A stretch of 64,000 nucleotides of DNA. Origin: Paracentrotus lividus. Its lineage: Eukaryota; Echinodermata; Echinoidea; Camarodonta; Echinidae. Position numbers and translations under genes: made by a program. Positions 36,901-49,255 of the stretch are shown here, piece after piece. Under the pieces are notes generated by a model. The model was not told the DNA's origin. It saw only the letters and a list, made by a program, of their open reading frames with translations, and did no database searches. Each line of letters begins with the position of its first letter. Position 1 is the first letter of the stretch. Where the stretch lies: contig CALNVZ010001433.1 of assembly GCA_940671915.1 (NCBI GenBank), positions 490,073 through 554,072 of the forward strand, written 5' to 3'.

Positions 36901-39668
36901 TGTTTGTTTGTTGCCTGTTTTTATAATGTATTTGGAATGTTCCGATGATATACACATCATGCATCAATTCTCTCCAAACCAATACACTGCATTACTCACT
37001 TCAGTGCATCAATTCACACAAACCAATACATTGCATTGATCAATGCATCAAATTACTCAAACTGTGTACATGACTGACAAAGTAATGGAGAAATCCATGC
37101 ATGTTAATCTAGTTGTTAGTGTTATCAGACGATGTATATCATCGGAACAGTCCAAATATCATTATAAAAACAGGCAAACAAACAAACAAAAAGAATAGGA
37201 CTCACCCAAAGACGAGCATGCAGGCTCTCCGTTCTGCTTCCGCTCACAGTGTAACGCTATGGTTCCGCTATACAAGTACGTACGTACGCATAGAACATAC
37301 CTCGTGTGCAGTCTCGATGTCTGTACTCGTGATCCGAGTAGGCGTACCGGCGCAACATGTAAAGTACCGCATAGCCAGTAAAATTACTCTCAAAGACTTT
37401 CACGAGACTTGAGACGTACGAAGACGTGTCGTAGTTTACTCATTCAGTGAATTACAGGCTATATGAATTTCTCAGCAATTCTCACTTTACTCGATTGTTA
37501 GTGTTTTCACCCGATCATCCACCAAGCCGTACCAAGTTGAAGAGGAAACTCACTTGCACAATTGTTTTACGTAATTGAACATGTAAAGTTACTAAGGGAT
37601 ACTCAAGAAAAATTTTTAATGAGTATATACTCTAATAATTTTTTTTCTTGAGTATCCCTTAGTAACTTTACATGTTCTGAAAAGCGGGTGTGTACTTTTA
37701 ACAGAAACACAGATTCTGAAGTAAAAAACGTGATATACGAATAAAAGCACTCGCCTCCAAGAGTAGCAAACGGGTTTTACTCATGGAAACTAGTTCTTAT
37801 TTTTTGTGTGTACACACTATTATCAATAATGACATTCAATTTATTTACACTCTTCTAAAAAAAATTTTCACCTCGTAGGCCTAAACAGATATTGTGGAAT
37901 TCGATGAAAACACTTGATTAACCTTCTTCAATTTAATGATTAAGATAATAGCTGAGATTGAAAAGGAAAAGAACAAAAGTTTTTTTTTTCATAAATGAAA
38001 TGAGCTTCGGATAAAATGACCTGTTAATTTTATGCGAGTGCATTAACTTTTAGCAAGGTATTGTAAAACATTAAACTTCTGAGGGATCCACAGATTATAA
38101 TTTATAAACTGCATTTTAATGGATCCCTTTATCTCCACACACTAGAATTCATTTGCTTAAAAGAACAAATCCAATTTAATGTGTACTAGGCTTATCATGC
38201 ACTGGTTTGACGCTGTTCTTTTGAAAATAGAGAAATACGAATATTAATTTGGATTTGAATTTTAACTATAAACCCCGTTCATTGTCTGTTAAATATGAAT
38301 GATTGTTCTCTTACCTTGTTAGACGACCATCTTTCCAAAGAGCACTGATATACATCACTTGAACCATCCCAATCCAGCGTTAAATTGGTCTGGAATAAAA
38401 GCAGTAGCAAAGATTACAGTTTATTCATTAGCAGTCACCTAACAACGGATGCATGGCATCTAAATCAATGAATATCTATAGGCTTAAAACCTGTTGCAAT
38501 AGTTAAATCTTTATAACATGAATGAGGACCCTCCTTGGATTATTTTCATCGAGGGCCATTTCCATACACATAATGCAATGTCATAGTAGGAGCACTGCAA
38601 ACGATACAACTTTTCACCATAGCGGTTAATCAGGCAACTTTATACAACTTCATAATTCATAATTGAATCTAACTTTCTTATAGTATGTATAACAGGGAAA
38701 AATGATTTTGAATGAATTAATCATGTTGATTGAATCCTTGTGACGTCATTGTCAAACTTTCATAACAGTATAATATCTTCCCCATTATTTTGAGCTGGGC
38801 GGTTCTCCGAAAACAGACTCTCTATTTTATGTTTATCAACTGCATCTTATCATTAAGAATCTAGTGAATTTCTGCCCCCTTTTTATGTTACTGTTTTTGC
38901 TGATTTATTTATTTTTGCTTTTTGTATATCCAATTGTGTAATGATTACTTGTATATATTGTGATTCTGTTTGATTGTTAATTCAAGACAAAATTATAAAA
39001 AGAATCTAGTGAATGCTTAATAATTTCAAAGTAATCACAGCAGATTCTACATTCATTTCCCGCTTCAAAACTCCCGCGACCAGATAAAAAAAGATTGACA
39101 GGAAGAACCTACATGAGGATTGGAGGGAAAAATGAGCATTACTTGAAGAAAAACAAATGAGGGGCATTAATAACATTATGCATTTCATTATAATTAACGA
39201 ACTTCAGAATGTGAACTTACATTAGCAATGCTTGTGACATTTTTTTTAAGAACTGCAACTTTAAACACATTTTGGGGGTGAAAAGGGGTCTATTGATGGC
39301 AAAAAATGTATTTAGGCATACATAAAACTAGTGATCAATGACGAAAAGTTATGATAATCCATTTATGTAAATACAACCAATCGTTAAAATACAAATAAAC
39401 AGTATCTTTATGTTACATGTCACAGCTATAATATATTTAAAACAAGGATATAAGTTGATAATTATAAAAGGCAAATTATGGTTGGTTTTCTTACCTTTCC
39501 ATCGTCACATTTCTGGTTTGAGACCCCCATAGGTATCCCACCGTGCTCATCCTGACCCGGTGCTAAGGTACCACTGTGACTCTGATATGGTGGAAGAGTG
39601 ACTGCTGCTATGGTAACATCTACCAGGAGGATGGTGGTGATGAGGAGAATGAGGGAGAAGCTGCTCAT
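27656..39668 (-). CDS. TP53I13: Secreted DUF3105-domain protein, TP53I13-like (7 coding exons)
   Basis: Exons in transcript order: 39668-39495, 38389-38315, 30575-30522, 29621-29487, 28792-28664, 28367-28173, 27907-27656. They total 1014 nt for 337 residues plus stop, and every intron is phase 0 with GT/AG ends. Residues 1-21 are a hydrophobic signal peptide ([21 protein letters not shown]). N60 is in an NLT sequon. Residues 102-254 hold the DUF3105-type domain with IPTSGAHR at 117-124, a YGEYRYLP stretch and HNLEHG at 143-148. Ten Cys in the mature chain fit an extracellular or lumenal fold. Residues 255-337 are an Asn/Gly/His-rich tail with no membrane span, whereas the vertebrate protein is described as single-pass membrane. 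Function is unknown. The symbol is by family resemblance only. Confidence 0.8.
28173..28367 (-). CDS. TP53I13-like exon 6 (end of DUF3105-type domain)
   Basis: 195 nt, phase 0, with acceptor TCTCTTTCCAG and donor GTAATT. It encodes [20 protein letters not shown], a charged helix [17 protein letters not shown], and a closing NDCVICPS. The paired Cys suggest disulfides. Confidence 0.9.
28664..28792 (-). CDS. TP53I13-like exon 5 ([11 protein letters not shown])
   Basis: 129 nt, phase 0, with acceptor TCACATTCCAG and donor GTAAGT. It completes the HNLEHG motif and encodes [17 protein letters not shown], an Arg-rich helix [12 protein letters not shown], and [13 protein letters not shown]. Confidence 0.93.
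29487..29621 (-). CDS. TP53I13-like exon 4 (IPTSGAHR motif)
   Basis: 135 nt, phase 0, with acceptor CACTGTTCCAG and donor GTGAGC. It encodes the first half of the DUF3105-type domain: [36 protein letters not shown], and RWLHNLE at the end, so the conserved HNLEHG motif is split by an intron. Confidence 0.93.
30522..30575 (-). CDS. TP53I13-like exon 3
   Basis: 54 nt, phase 0, with acceptor CAATTCTTAG and donor GTAAGT. It encodes [19 protein letters not shown] 7.7 kb intron filled with repeats separates it from exon 2. Confidence 0.8.
31363..32367. mobile_element. Tc1/mariner-like fold-back element
   Basis: 1005 bp flanked by TA. The ends begin CACTGT(C/T)CGTCATAAAGG and are inverted. Similarity extends about 320 bp inward on each side (31363-31690 and 32045-32367), around a ~350-bp AT-rich centre. 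It has no transposase. Related long copies lie at 54197 and 60463. It is in the large intron of the TP53I13-like gene. Confidence 0.85.
32370..36240. other. TP53I13-like intron, no gene recognised
   Basis: AT-rich sequence with short CT, GTTT and poly-C tracts (33231-33260, 35286-35350). No supported element. Confidence 0.45.
36246..36433. mobile_element. hAT-like MITE of 188 bp
   Basis: Inverted ends CAGGGGCCGCGGAGC and its complement, with two C/G-rich tracts inside. CAGGGG starts are common in hAT elements. A clean 8-bp target duplication is not visible, so the class is tentative. Confidence 0.65.
36522..37810. mobile_element. Compound multi-hairpin element
   Basis: Ends CACACAAAAAATGAGAAC and its near complement, flanked by TA. 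Inside are three separate inverted-repeat pairs: about 36757-36803 with 36838-36886, 36884-36957 with 37123-37203, and 37575-37612 with 37643-37680. ACTCA and GAGTAA words recur through it. No ORF. Confidence 0.75.
37811..38314. other. TP53I13-like intron, nothing recognised
   Basis: AT-rich, with no recognisable repeat or ORF. Confidence 0.5.
38315..38389 (-). CDS. TP53I13-like exon 2
   Basis: 75 nt, phase 0 at both ends, with acceptor TTTTATTCCAG and donor GTAAGA. It encodes [20 protein letters not shown] and WSSNK. NLT is a glycosylation sequon and there is one Cys. Confidence 0.85.
39495..39668 (-). CDS. TP53I13-like exon 1 (signal peptide)
   Basis: 174 nt from ATG to a GTAAGA donor. 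It encodes the signal peptide and a Pro/His/Gly-containing mature N-terminus ending NQKCDDGK. The ATG is the first one in frame. The exon continues upstream as 5' UTR to an AG at about 39727. Confidence 0.85.
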
Positions 39669-39727
39669 GATTTAATCGTATTTCTCTTTCTGATCTGACT
39701 CGCTGTTGTAGTTCAGTGGAGAGGCAT
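39669..39727 (-). promoter_or_regulatory. 5' UTR part of TP53I13-like exon 1 with a short upstream ORF
   Basis: On the gene strand an AG acceptor (CCAATTCCAG) is followed by ATGCCTCTCCACTGA, a four-codon upstream ORF, and then the main ATG. This implies a further noncoding first exon upstream. A TTCG-GTGAGTGATT donor at about 41140 is one candidate. Confidence 0.4.
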
Positions 39728-41399
39728 CTGGAATTGGAACCAAACAAAAATGTATAAACATGCAATTTATAGCTATGATAGTCACCATAACCATGACTGC
39801 GCGCGCCACGTAATAAATGAAATTATGACACCATAGCATAAAGAGAGAAATACGCGCATTAAAGTAATCATGGTAGTTGTGACATCATAGAATACAGACA
39901 ATGACAATGACAATGATGTTTGACAATGTTTCTATTTTCTTATATCACTAAAAATGAAGGTATTAAAGGAAATTAAATATCAAGTATTTACATATTCTAA
40001 AAAGACATTATGACATCGTAATAAACATACTACGCCCATCAAAGTAATAATGACGCCATACTATATAGACACTCAAGTTATAACAAACACAGTGCTGGCA
40101 TTCAAGTTGTTGCGACATCATAGAGTAGGTCTTTGAGGAATTCGAATAAACTGAAAACTGGTACAGTGTAATCAATGTTTCTTGGTTGGTTGAGCTATGA
40201 ATAAAAAGTACAGAATATTCAAAAAGAAATTGCAATGTTAAATACATACCAGCATAATTTACAAATGAAATTATTGCAATAATTTAAGTTGGTTTATTCC
40301 GCTTATAGGGCTGTAATCTGTTATGATGTTTAGAAATACACGGTCGCTCTAGGCTAAGTAGGTTCACACATTGACATAATAGGCCTACCAAGAACAATAA
40401 TTTATGTTATGTTATTAATTAGCATGATTAGAGGATTGCTTTTTTTCTATATATTGTGAAAAAAGTTCATGAATATAATAAAGCAAGAAAGGTCTTGATG
40501 GACATCAGAGCTCGATGCTGCTTAAAACCATTCGGGAACCCGGAAAAGTGTAATGTTTGATGTATCCTAAACGACTCATTTATTTTACATGTATTATTCA
40601 CATGATTTCATTAATTTTTTTAACTACTAAGTTTTGCGATTCGTATGCAGTTTGGCAAAATCCGATTCACCAACAATATCTGTATGGATATTGATTTGTG
40701 ATAATGAGAAATCCTTTCCCATCTCAGCTAACCATCGTGAATAAATTAAGAATGAAATTTGCATTAAAATATTGAAGAAATCTGATCAAGGTTTCGATAT
40801 ATGTTTACTGTAGGCCTATATCCCTTTTCAGAAGATGGCCTATTGTAAAGGCTGGCATTATATGAGCCCATAAAGAATACGAGGTTAGACATGAATAGTT
40901 AAAATCATTCAAAGCTTATTGAAAACGAAGAACGTCAAATGTTCCATGGAATGGTCTTGATAGAAATCAACCGTGTTTTTTATAAAGATATCCGAATCTT
41001 ATGTTATTTTGTTGAAAAAATATATAAAAAAGTGAATTTGAGCACAATATAAATTTGTACCTGGATTATAATTTGAGGGATACTGAAATGTAGATATAAA
41101 CCAAAATATGTGAAGAAAATAAATTCAGTAATCACTCACCGAACAATATAAAAGGTCCACGATTGCTCGAAGTATACTTAGAGAAAATGAACAAGTATCT
41201 TTAGCTGCTAACATGCAGTAAATCGTGTTTTCATCGGAAATCACTAACAGCTAGCAATGAAAAAATATGCGATGGATACGAAGTCAACGAGCATATGCTT
41301 ACTGTAAACAGTCTAGATGACACTCGACACGAAACAAATTACATCCCTGTCGATTCCCCTGGCTTGAAAGAATGTGAAATCACAAAACAATAGGCCTAC
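39728..41399. other. Upstream region of the TP53I13-like coding part
   Basis: Probably intron between a noncoding first exon and the 39495-39727 exon. No coding sequence seen. Confidence 0.4.
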
Positions 41400-41560
41400 A
41401 TTGCTCGTGAAATAATATGAACGATGTTGCTTGTTAATGCGTGCTTTCGTGCGTGTATTCGCGCGGGATGCACTCTCTCATTAGGCAACTCGCAAAAACG
41501 CCAGAGAGGATCTCCATGCTTTTTAGTGCGCTCTGATGTGAGATGGCGCCATACTAGATG
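41400..41560 (-). promoter_or_regulatory. Possible promoter region of the TP53I13-like gene
   Basis: CpG-richer sequence than its surroundings, with GCGCGCGGG-like stretches and a GGCGCC palindrome, upstream of the candidate noncoding exon ending near 41140. Position and composition are the only support. Confidence 0.2.
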
Positions 41561-41720
41561 TAGTACATCCCACATTGGGGTATCTCAGAAATAATTGTGG
41601 GATCTTCTGAAAATGATTTTTTTTTTTCAATGTTTCAAAATCTGAATTCCAGATAGGCCTGTCGTGCACCTTTTCATTTCCCGATGACGATAACGACGTC
41701 GAAGATGATGCAATGATTCT

Positions 41721-41778
<58 letters not shown>

Positions 41779-42055
41779 GTTTGTATGTGAATCTGTGAGG
41801 GTGTGTATGTGTGTGTGTTCGTTTATTTGAGAAGTGTGTTGGCGTGTGTTAAGCCTATGTGTTTTTGCGAGAGTGCGTGGGTGTGGTGTGGGTGTGTGTG
41901 CGTGTATGTTTGAGAGGGTGTGTTAGTGTGTGTTATGTGTTTGTGCGAGAGTGCGTGGGTGTGGTATGTGTGTGCGCGATGGTGTGATATTGTGTCTTTG
42001 TGTATGTGTGTGTGTGTGTGTGTGAGTGTGTGTGTGTGTGTATGTGTGTACGTGA
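41721..42055. repeat. (AC)n microsatellite and degenerate (TG)n tract
   Basis: About 25 AC units at 41721-41770, then a degenerate TG-rich region with near-repeats of GAGAGTGCGTGGGTGTGG to about 42055. Confidence 0.95.
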
Positions 42056-43373
42056 TAGAATTCTTCCAGCAAAAATATCAAATAACGATATTGAAGTTTG
42101 AATAAACAAGTTTTCAGACACTAGATATCACGAGATATGGGTATGACCTTTACTTTGGCAAATAAACCATCAATAAACATTTAGTTTTTTTGGATTAATA
42201 AGGGTAGATAATTTTCACCAAACAAGCAAATGCAAACAAGTATATTCATTTTGATAATTCTGTTAGATATTAATACCTGTAGACTGCTCTGTATTCGACG
42301 TAGTATATCAATTGAAAGGTGAGAACCGATCATGTCGATGAAAATTGTAGCACTTAGATATTCTTAGGAAAATAAGAAAAGGCCTATCATTAACGGGATT
42401 CTAGTGTCATGAAGGTGTGGGAAAGATCAAGAAAATTATTGTGAGCTTTCCTGTTTTTTTTTTCATGCTGTTCGGGAATAATATTATGATAAAAAAGCTC
42501 CACAATCAAAGATTGTTCTGCAATAATATTGACCTAATAGTCAAAATATTACCCAAAATATACCAAAAAGCTGATATGTTTGGGTCCCGAACATTTTGAG
42601 TTTCCATATACATGTATAAACATGCATTTCTGTGTAAGAGCATGTGACTCACAGCTAAATTGGGTAAATTTCTTATCATTTTGGCGGTTCTAAAAGCTCA
42701 CAGCACAAAATAATGCTTAAGTGAATTGTGAACCTTTCCAAATCACTTTGAGACAGTGTCTTTAACATGTCAATGTCACGACCAGAACAATAATTTCATA
42801 ATAATGGAGAAGAAATAGACTTGAATTGTATGGATTATACCTGAAATTATTGACCGTGACCAATAGCCACACATATGCGCCAACCCTTCCATTTCCCCCT
42901 AGCTCACTATACCCACGCGTATACACTGTTTTTAAATTGACTGCCTAAAATCGATTTTGATTGCTTGCAGCACACCTCCCCCTTTCCTTTTCCAGTTATG
43001 ATACCTTAAATTGTGGAATTGAATTCGGTGAACGGGCTAATAATATTCTGTTAAGCGATTTGTACAGCTTAACTGGAAAAGCGAAATACAACAAAAAAAT
43101 GTATTATTATTATCGTTTTTATAGTATAGTGTCAACTGCAAATAGAGACCCGTGTAATGACTGGATACGTCTGTAATAAACATGTATAATATTTTTTATT
43201 ACGGACCTAATCAAAAGTATACATACATATTGTTAAAAAGTATATATACTTTTTAAAATCTAATGTCAGTTCTTGAACTAACACAAAACCGTAATAACGG
43301 AATTATGTTACCAAAGGACAAAGGAGAAACAGCTCGTTTGTGTCCTTGTAAAATCTTACCTAGTACTTAATAT

Positions 43374-43404
<31 letters not shown>

Positions 43405-44213
43405 CGACACACGTGTGTATGTATGTATTATGTATATGCATTTATATACTGCTTTAATACTGCCACAACAGACTAAAGGTCATGAACGTCTTATTTGAAA
43501 AGAAAAGGTAAAGCGCCTCTTTATCATGTCAATAAATTTTAATTCAAATATGTACGCACACTTGACCTCTGTTACGAAAATATATTTAGTCCAGCATGTC
43601 ATGCATGGTGATGTGTATTTTTGGAACAAGCTTTAGTGCGCCATGTGCATAAGGTGGTCGGATAGGTTGCATGTAAAAATACACGTCCTCATGAAAATGT
43701 AATTGTTTTGAAGTAGATGAACTCCGGTGGTGGGTGTGTTTCTGAGTGTACCGTGTGCAAAATGTGATATTTTGGATGGGTTGTAATTTGAAGAGCCCTC
43801 ATTTGCATAATGTAGTGAGAGATATAGTGATTGGCTTCCAGTTTAACAATATACATTGATCCGTTAATATGATGCACTTATCTCTGGATTTGAGAGGAGG
43901 AAATTCATCCACCCAACTGGCCTTCTTCTAACCAAATTAAATAAATCATGCATAATATTTTATTCTATGGATACACGAACACCATCCTAAGAAAGTTCAA
44001 AGCAGAGTTAAAACCTTTTTTGTCAACCTGCCTTAACCAGAAAAGGTCGGATCTATAGACGACGTATTTTGTTGCCTCTGATTTCGTGTGCTGTCTTCTT
44101 ATCAGTCAATAGTGAACATTATATATTAACGGATTAAAGGCTAGATTATGCAGTTCATCCGAACCAAATAATTTTTCCTTCGTTACAGGATCACAGTTAT
44201 AAAGAAGTAAGTA
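42056..44213. other. No gene recognised
   Basis: AT-rich intergenic sequence with an (AC)13 tract at 43377-43402. No supported gene or element. Confidence 0.5.
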
Positions 44214-47200
44214 CAGGGGCGGATCCAGCATTCTCCAATAGGGGGGGGGGGGGGCCGGAAAATTTTTCATCAAAATTTCCTCGATCAACTGCTTGGAGAC
44301 CTGAGCTCCGCGGGGAGGGGGGGGGTGATATAGGCCTATAAAGACAGTGAATTTTAAAAACCTGTTTATTTTCAAATATCACGACAAGCTAATGTATTTG
44401 ATTTTTTAATGCGCAGCGTGAAGCGCGAGCCGAAATTTTTGTACGTTATGAACCTTTTTTTTTTTTTTTTTGCCATTCTATTCAGAAAGGCCTATACTTA
44501 TCTGATCAAAACAAGCGAGCGCGAAGCGCGAACCGAAAAAATTAGCTATATTAACCCGAAAACAGTGATTTTAAGCGCTTTTGTCTACTCAATTAGAACT
44601 CATCTCATTGAACAATGCGAGCGCGAAGCGCGAGCCGAAAAATTTGGCCATATCAACCTGAAAACAGTGTATTTTAAGCGCTTTTTGTGTCTGCTCATAT
44701 ATAAGATATTATCTCATTGACAATGCGAGCGCGAAGCCGCGAGCCGAATTTTTGATATATCATCCCGAAAACATTGCATTTTGAGGGTTTTTTTCGCTAC
44801 TTTTATGAAGAAGATACTTATTCGTTAAACAAATGCGAGCGCGAAGCGCGAGCCGAAATATTTGGCTTTATCAACATGAAAACAGAGCATTTTAAGCACC
44901 TTTTTGTGCCGCTCATATAAGATACTAATCTCACCAAACAATGCAAGGGCGAAGCGCGAGCTGAAAAATTTGGCTTATATCTACCTGTGCATTTTTAAGC
45001 GCTTTTTGTGCTTCTCAGATAGAAGATACTAATCTCATTTAACAATGCGAGCGCGAAGCGCGAGCCGAAATTTTTTGATATATCAACCCGAATACATTGC
45101 GTTTTGAGGGATTTTTTGTGTGCTACATTTACATGTATCTCGTTAAACAATGCGAGCACGAAGCGCGAGCCGAATTTTTTTTTCAATATTTCAAACCGAA
45201 ACTTTTGCATTTTGAGGTTTTTGTTTGTGCTACGTTTATAAAGAAGATATTTATCTCGTTAAACAATGCGAGTGCGTAGCACGAGCCGATTTTTTTTTAT
45301 ATGTCAACCTGATTACAAAACATTTTAGCGTTTTTTTTTTTGCAAAGCTTATTCAGCAGATACTTATCTCATTCAACAATGCGAGCTGAAATTTTGTGAT
45401 ACATCAGTCTGCAACAGCGCATTTTAAGCGCTTTTTGTGTTTATCACATATCAATTCTACTCTATGTAAAATGTAAAGTTAACGTATACCAATGTGTGGC
45501 ATTAAATCGTAATTAAACAAGGCGCGTCCATTATCTAAGAGGCCAGACGCAACAAAGTGACGTTGGAAATACGGCTGAGAAGCGCAGAAATCTATACAGG
45601 TGGCTGGCAATAACAAAAACTCGCGTAAGAAGACTTCCCTGCATTCGAATGTTATCGCCGGTCCGGTGATGGAACAAATACTGTGTGGAGGTGAAAGAAA
45701 TTTATGAACTTTTCTCATGGTTTTAAATTAGTAGATGCTTCAGACCAGATGGAGGAAAAAGACATTTTGGAAGCCTATAATCAGAACCTGTATTTTACAT
45801 AGATTGATGCTCCAAACCAGGAGATCTCGCCAAGACGCCGTTCGCATTATATTTCTATGCGATATGCATGTGATTTGCGTAAACATTGACCATCGAGATA
45901 AAATCTCTTATAAAGTTCAAAGTGACAGGACTTTTTTTATGAATAAATATACCATTAGGATAGAATATCACCTTTTATAAACTGTATCAGTGATATGATA
46001 ATAATTAAGTGTAATATAAGTTTGCGTCATTGAGGAGCAAGACTTTGAAGCGCATGAGCTGTTCTGGGCTCAAATTGGCCATATTGTACAGGAATATGTT
46101 CTGACCAGGCTTTCGAATTGATTCAAGTGACAGGACTTTTTTTTTTCCCTTTGCAATAAGTTATCCCTATTTCTGAAAAGTTCAGACTGTGAACGTACTC
46201 AATCAAATTGATCATTTCTTTGAAAGGGTAGTTGCTCGCCACAATAAAGAAAATAAAGTGAAAAACTGTGCGAACAAAAACAGAAAAAGTAAATGGGAGC
46301 GTTCGCTTTGAGTAGAATGGTAGCGCCCTCTATCTCTTAAGTTTACAACTAGAATTGATATGTATAGAAGATACTTCATATTGAACAATACGAGCGCGAA
46401 GCGCGAGCCTAAATTTTTTGACATATCAACCCGAAACTTTTGCATTTTTATTTTATTTTTTTTTTGTGTGTGCTACGTTTATAATGAGGAAGATACTTAT
46501 CTCATAAAACAATGCGAGCGCGAAGCGCGAGCCGAAATATTTCAATATAATTAAGCGTGTTTTGTGCTATTCTCCTAAAGAGGATAATCATCTTGTTAAA
46601 CAAAATGAGTGCGTAGCATTAGCAAAATTTTTTGATATATTAACCTGAAAACGAGTCAATACAGTGTTTTTGTAACCCAAAGAAAACTATCCATATCTTA
46701 ATGACAAATAAATTTTGAGCGTTATGTGCTCAAAACAGGATAAGTATATCTCATTAAAAAGATAAGTCAAGCACAAAGCACAAGCCAAATTATTGACTTA
46801 AAAATAATGAAACGTATTTCTTTTGGGGAGGGGGTTATAATCGACACGACCACTCATGATACGATGTCAATACTTTAGTATTGACCTCGTGGACCAAACT
46901 GCCATATTTTGGGGAAAATTTTGCAACCTTGTCAATGTTGTTTTATCTAAGGTTTTTCTCCTTTTTGCAATCACTTTCTGCTCCAAAATTAGTAGTAGTA
47001 TATGTCTATGTCAATATAAGACACAGTGAATAAGTTTTGGAAAAATTTCAAATCAAAATCCTGAAAAAAAAATTAAAACATCACTGAATTTTTCCCTCTC
47101 CCGCCCAAAAACGTGCGGGGAAATTTTTAGAAAGTGGACTTTAAAAAATAATTTTTCATCCAAGAAGAAAAAAAGAAAGCTTAAAAACATAGTAAAAGGA

Positions 47201-47701
47201 ACATCCAAACACTCAGTTATTGAAGAAAGATAAGTGAAAATTTGATTTTAAAAAGTGAAAAATTAAGTTTGTTTTCTGAAAGTTTTCTTACTGAGTCTTG
47301 TCATTAGTCCCAGATGGTTCAGTTGCTTGTGTGGTCACAACCAGGATAGGCCTAAGTATAGACTATCACTAAACAAAATAATCCGAGCGCAGAGCGAGAG
47401 CTGAAATTGGTAGCATGCTTTTGTAGTCCTCATGAACAGGATTTAATCGGGTAATGAGAGCGCGAAACGCGAGCGAAAAACTGCGACCTGGCTTTATTTT
47501 TCTTTTTATATTTCGTACTGTTTTTACTTTTAATCTTCTTTCTCTTTTTCCTTTTTTTTTTGTTTTGTTTTTGTTTTCCTTTTGTCCTTCCCCTTCCTTT
47601 TCTTTTTTTTTCTTCTCTTTCCCCCCTTTTTTCTTTTTTTTTGGGGCCGCCAATGGGGGGGGGGGGCCGAGGCCCCCTCGGCCCCCCTAAATCCGCCACT
47701 G
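44214..47701. mobile_element. Possible hAT-like element carrying the 107-bp array
   Basis: The left end CAGGGGCGGATCCAG and the right end, read inward, CAGTGGCGGATTTAG are inverted. AAGTA flanks both sides (44209-44213 and 47702-47706), shorter than the usual 8-bp hAT duplication. Long G runs lie just inside both ends. No transposase was seen. Non-repeat sequence at about 45480-46350 has one unrecognised - strand ORF (45479-45718). The two ends could also belong to separate insertions. Confidence 0.5.
44395..46660 (+). repeat. ~107-bp tandem repeat with GCGAGCGCGAAGCGCGAGC core
   Basis: Cores at about 44413, 44514, 44617, 44725, 44832, 44941, 45048, 45154, 45268 and 45380, then 46388, 46514 and a decayed one near 46608. 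The GC-rich palindromic core contrasts with the AT-rich remainder (GATATATCAACCCGAAAAC, CATTTTAAGCGCTTTTTGTG). Related cores recur near 47385 and 47455. Confidence 0.9.
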
Positions 47702-48019
47702 AAGTACTTTGTACCACCCACAAAGTTGTCATGATGATACCAAAATAATCCAAAATATTTTCTTGGTTCCATCAAACATCATACAATTTAGTATGTAATT
47801 CTCATTGTAACTCGTTTTGTTTTTCAATGATTTTGTGTTCAATGATAAATCATACAATAAATCCACAGTGTTAAATATAGCTCATCAATCTTGAAGTTAA
47901 CAGGTCACAGAATTGTATTCAAAATTAAATTGAACTGCGATATAACTACATGAAATCGGGGTATAATTTCGATGAAATCACAATTATTTTTAAATAGAAT
48001 GAAAGGCATAATACCTGTA

Positions 48020-49255
48020 ATAGTCTGTAAGATAAGGACCAAAAAATGGCCTAGTTGTTCACTTCCGGCAGAAAATGTGAAATTTGGCATGTTGGGGTAT
48101 TTTGGGGCGCTGATTTCAAAAATTGCCGGCCCCAAGCGATCCGACCACTCGAACGGCGGCCATTTTGAAATCCAAGATGGCCGCCATGAAAAACCATTGA
48201 AACTGCCTTACTTAAGTTCTAAATGACATATGGCACTCAAATTTGGTACACAATAGTATTTTGACATCCTGAATTCAAAAATTGCCGACTCCAGTCGATT
48301 CACCCACTCAGTCGGCCGCCATCTTGAATTCCAAGATGGCCGCCATGAAAATTAGTGATATGCCTAACTTGAGTTCTAATTGACATGTGGCACTGAAAAT
48401 TGGTACACAATGGTATTTTGACATCCTGAATTCAAATATTGCCGGCCCCAACCGATCCGACCACTCATTTGGCCGCCATTCTGAATTCCAAAATGGCCGC
48501 CATTGAAATCATGGAATATGCCTAACTTGAGTTATAAATGACATATGGCACTCAAATTTGGTACACAAATGTATTCTGACATTCTGAGCTCAAATATCGC
48601 CGGCCCCAATCGATTCGACCACTCAGTCAGCCGCCATCTTGAATTCCAAGATGGCCGCCATGAAAATCAATGACATGCCTAACTTGAGTTATAAATGACA
48701 TGTGGCACTCAAATTTGGTACACAACGGTATTTTGACATTCTGAGTTCAAATATTACCGGCCCCAATCGATTCGACCACTCAGTCGGCGGCCATCTTGAA
48801 TTCCAAGATGGCCGCCGTGAAAATCATTGATATGCCTAGCTTGAGATATAAATGACATATGGCACTCAAATTTTGTACACAATGGTATTTTGACATCCTG
48901 AAATCAAATATTACCAGCCCCAACCGCTCCGACCACTCGGTTGGCCGCCATCTTGAATTCCAAAATGGCCGCCATTGAAAACCATGGAACATGCCTAACT
49001 TGAGTTATAAATTACATGTGGTATTGAAATTTGGTACAATAAGGTAATTTGATACTTCGAATTTAAAAACTATCTGCATATAGGAATCTGACCACTTGGT
49101 CGGCGGCCATCTTGAATTCCAAAATGGCCGCCATGAAAATCATTGAAAATGCATAATTTGAGTTCTAAATGACATGTCACACTGACATTTGGTATACAAT
49201 TGTATTTTGAAATCCTGAATTCAAATATTGCCAACTCAAAGCGATCTGACCACAC
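48020..49255 (+). repeat. ~158-bp tandem array, left arm of a large palindrome
   Basis: Seven units, each with a hairpin of the form GCCGCCATCTTGAATTCCAA plus its complement, at about 48153, 48313, 48470, 48629, 48787, 48944 and 49103. Units also share CTAACTTGAGTT, a CATATGGCACTCAAATTTGG stretch and GGTATTTTGACATCCTGAA. Confidence 0.95.

Noticed and set aside
41523..42121. Cys/Val- and Thr/His-rich ORFs
   Set aside because: They are translations of AC/TG repeats.
44995..45279. Arg/Glu/Ala-rich ORFs on both strands
   Set aside because: They are repeat translations of the GCGAGCGCGAAGCGCGAGC core.
47369..47775. Lys-rich ORFs
   Set aside because: They arise from pyrimidine- and G-rich low complexity at the right end of the 44214-47701 element.
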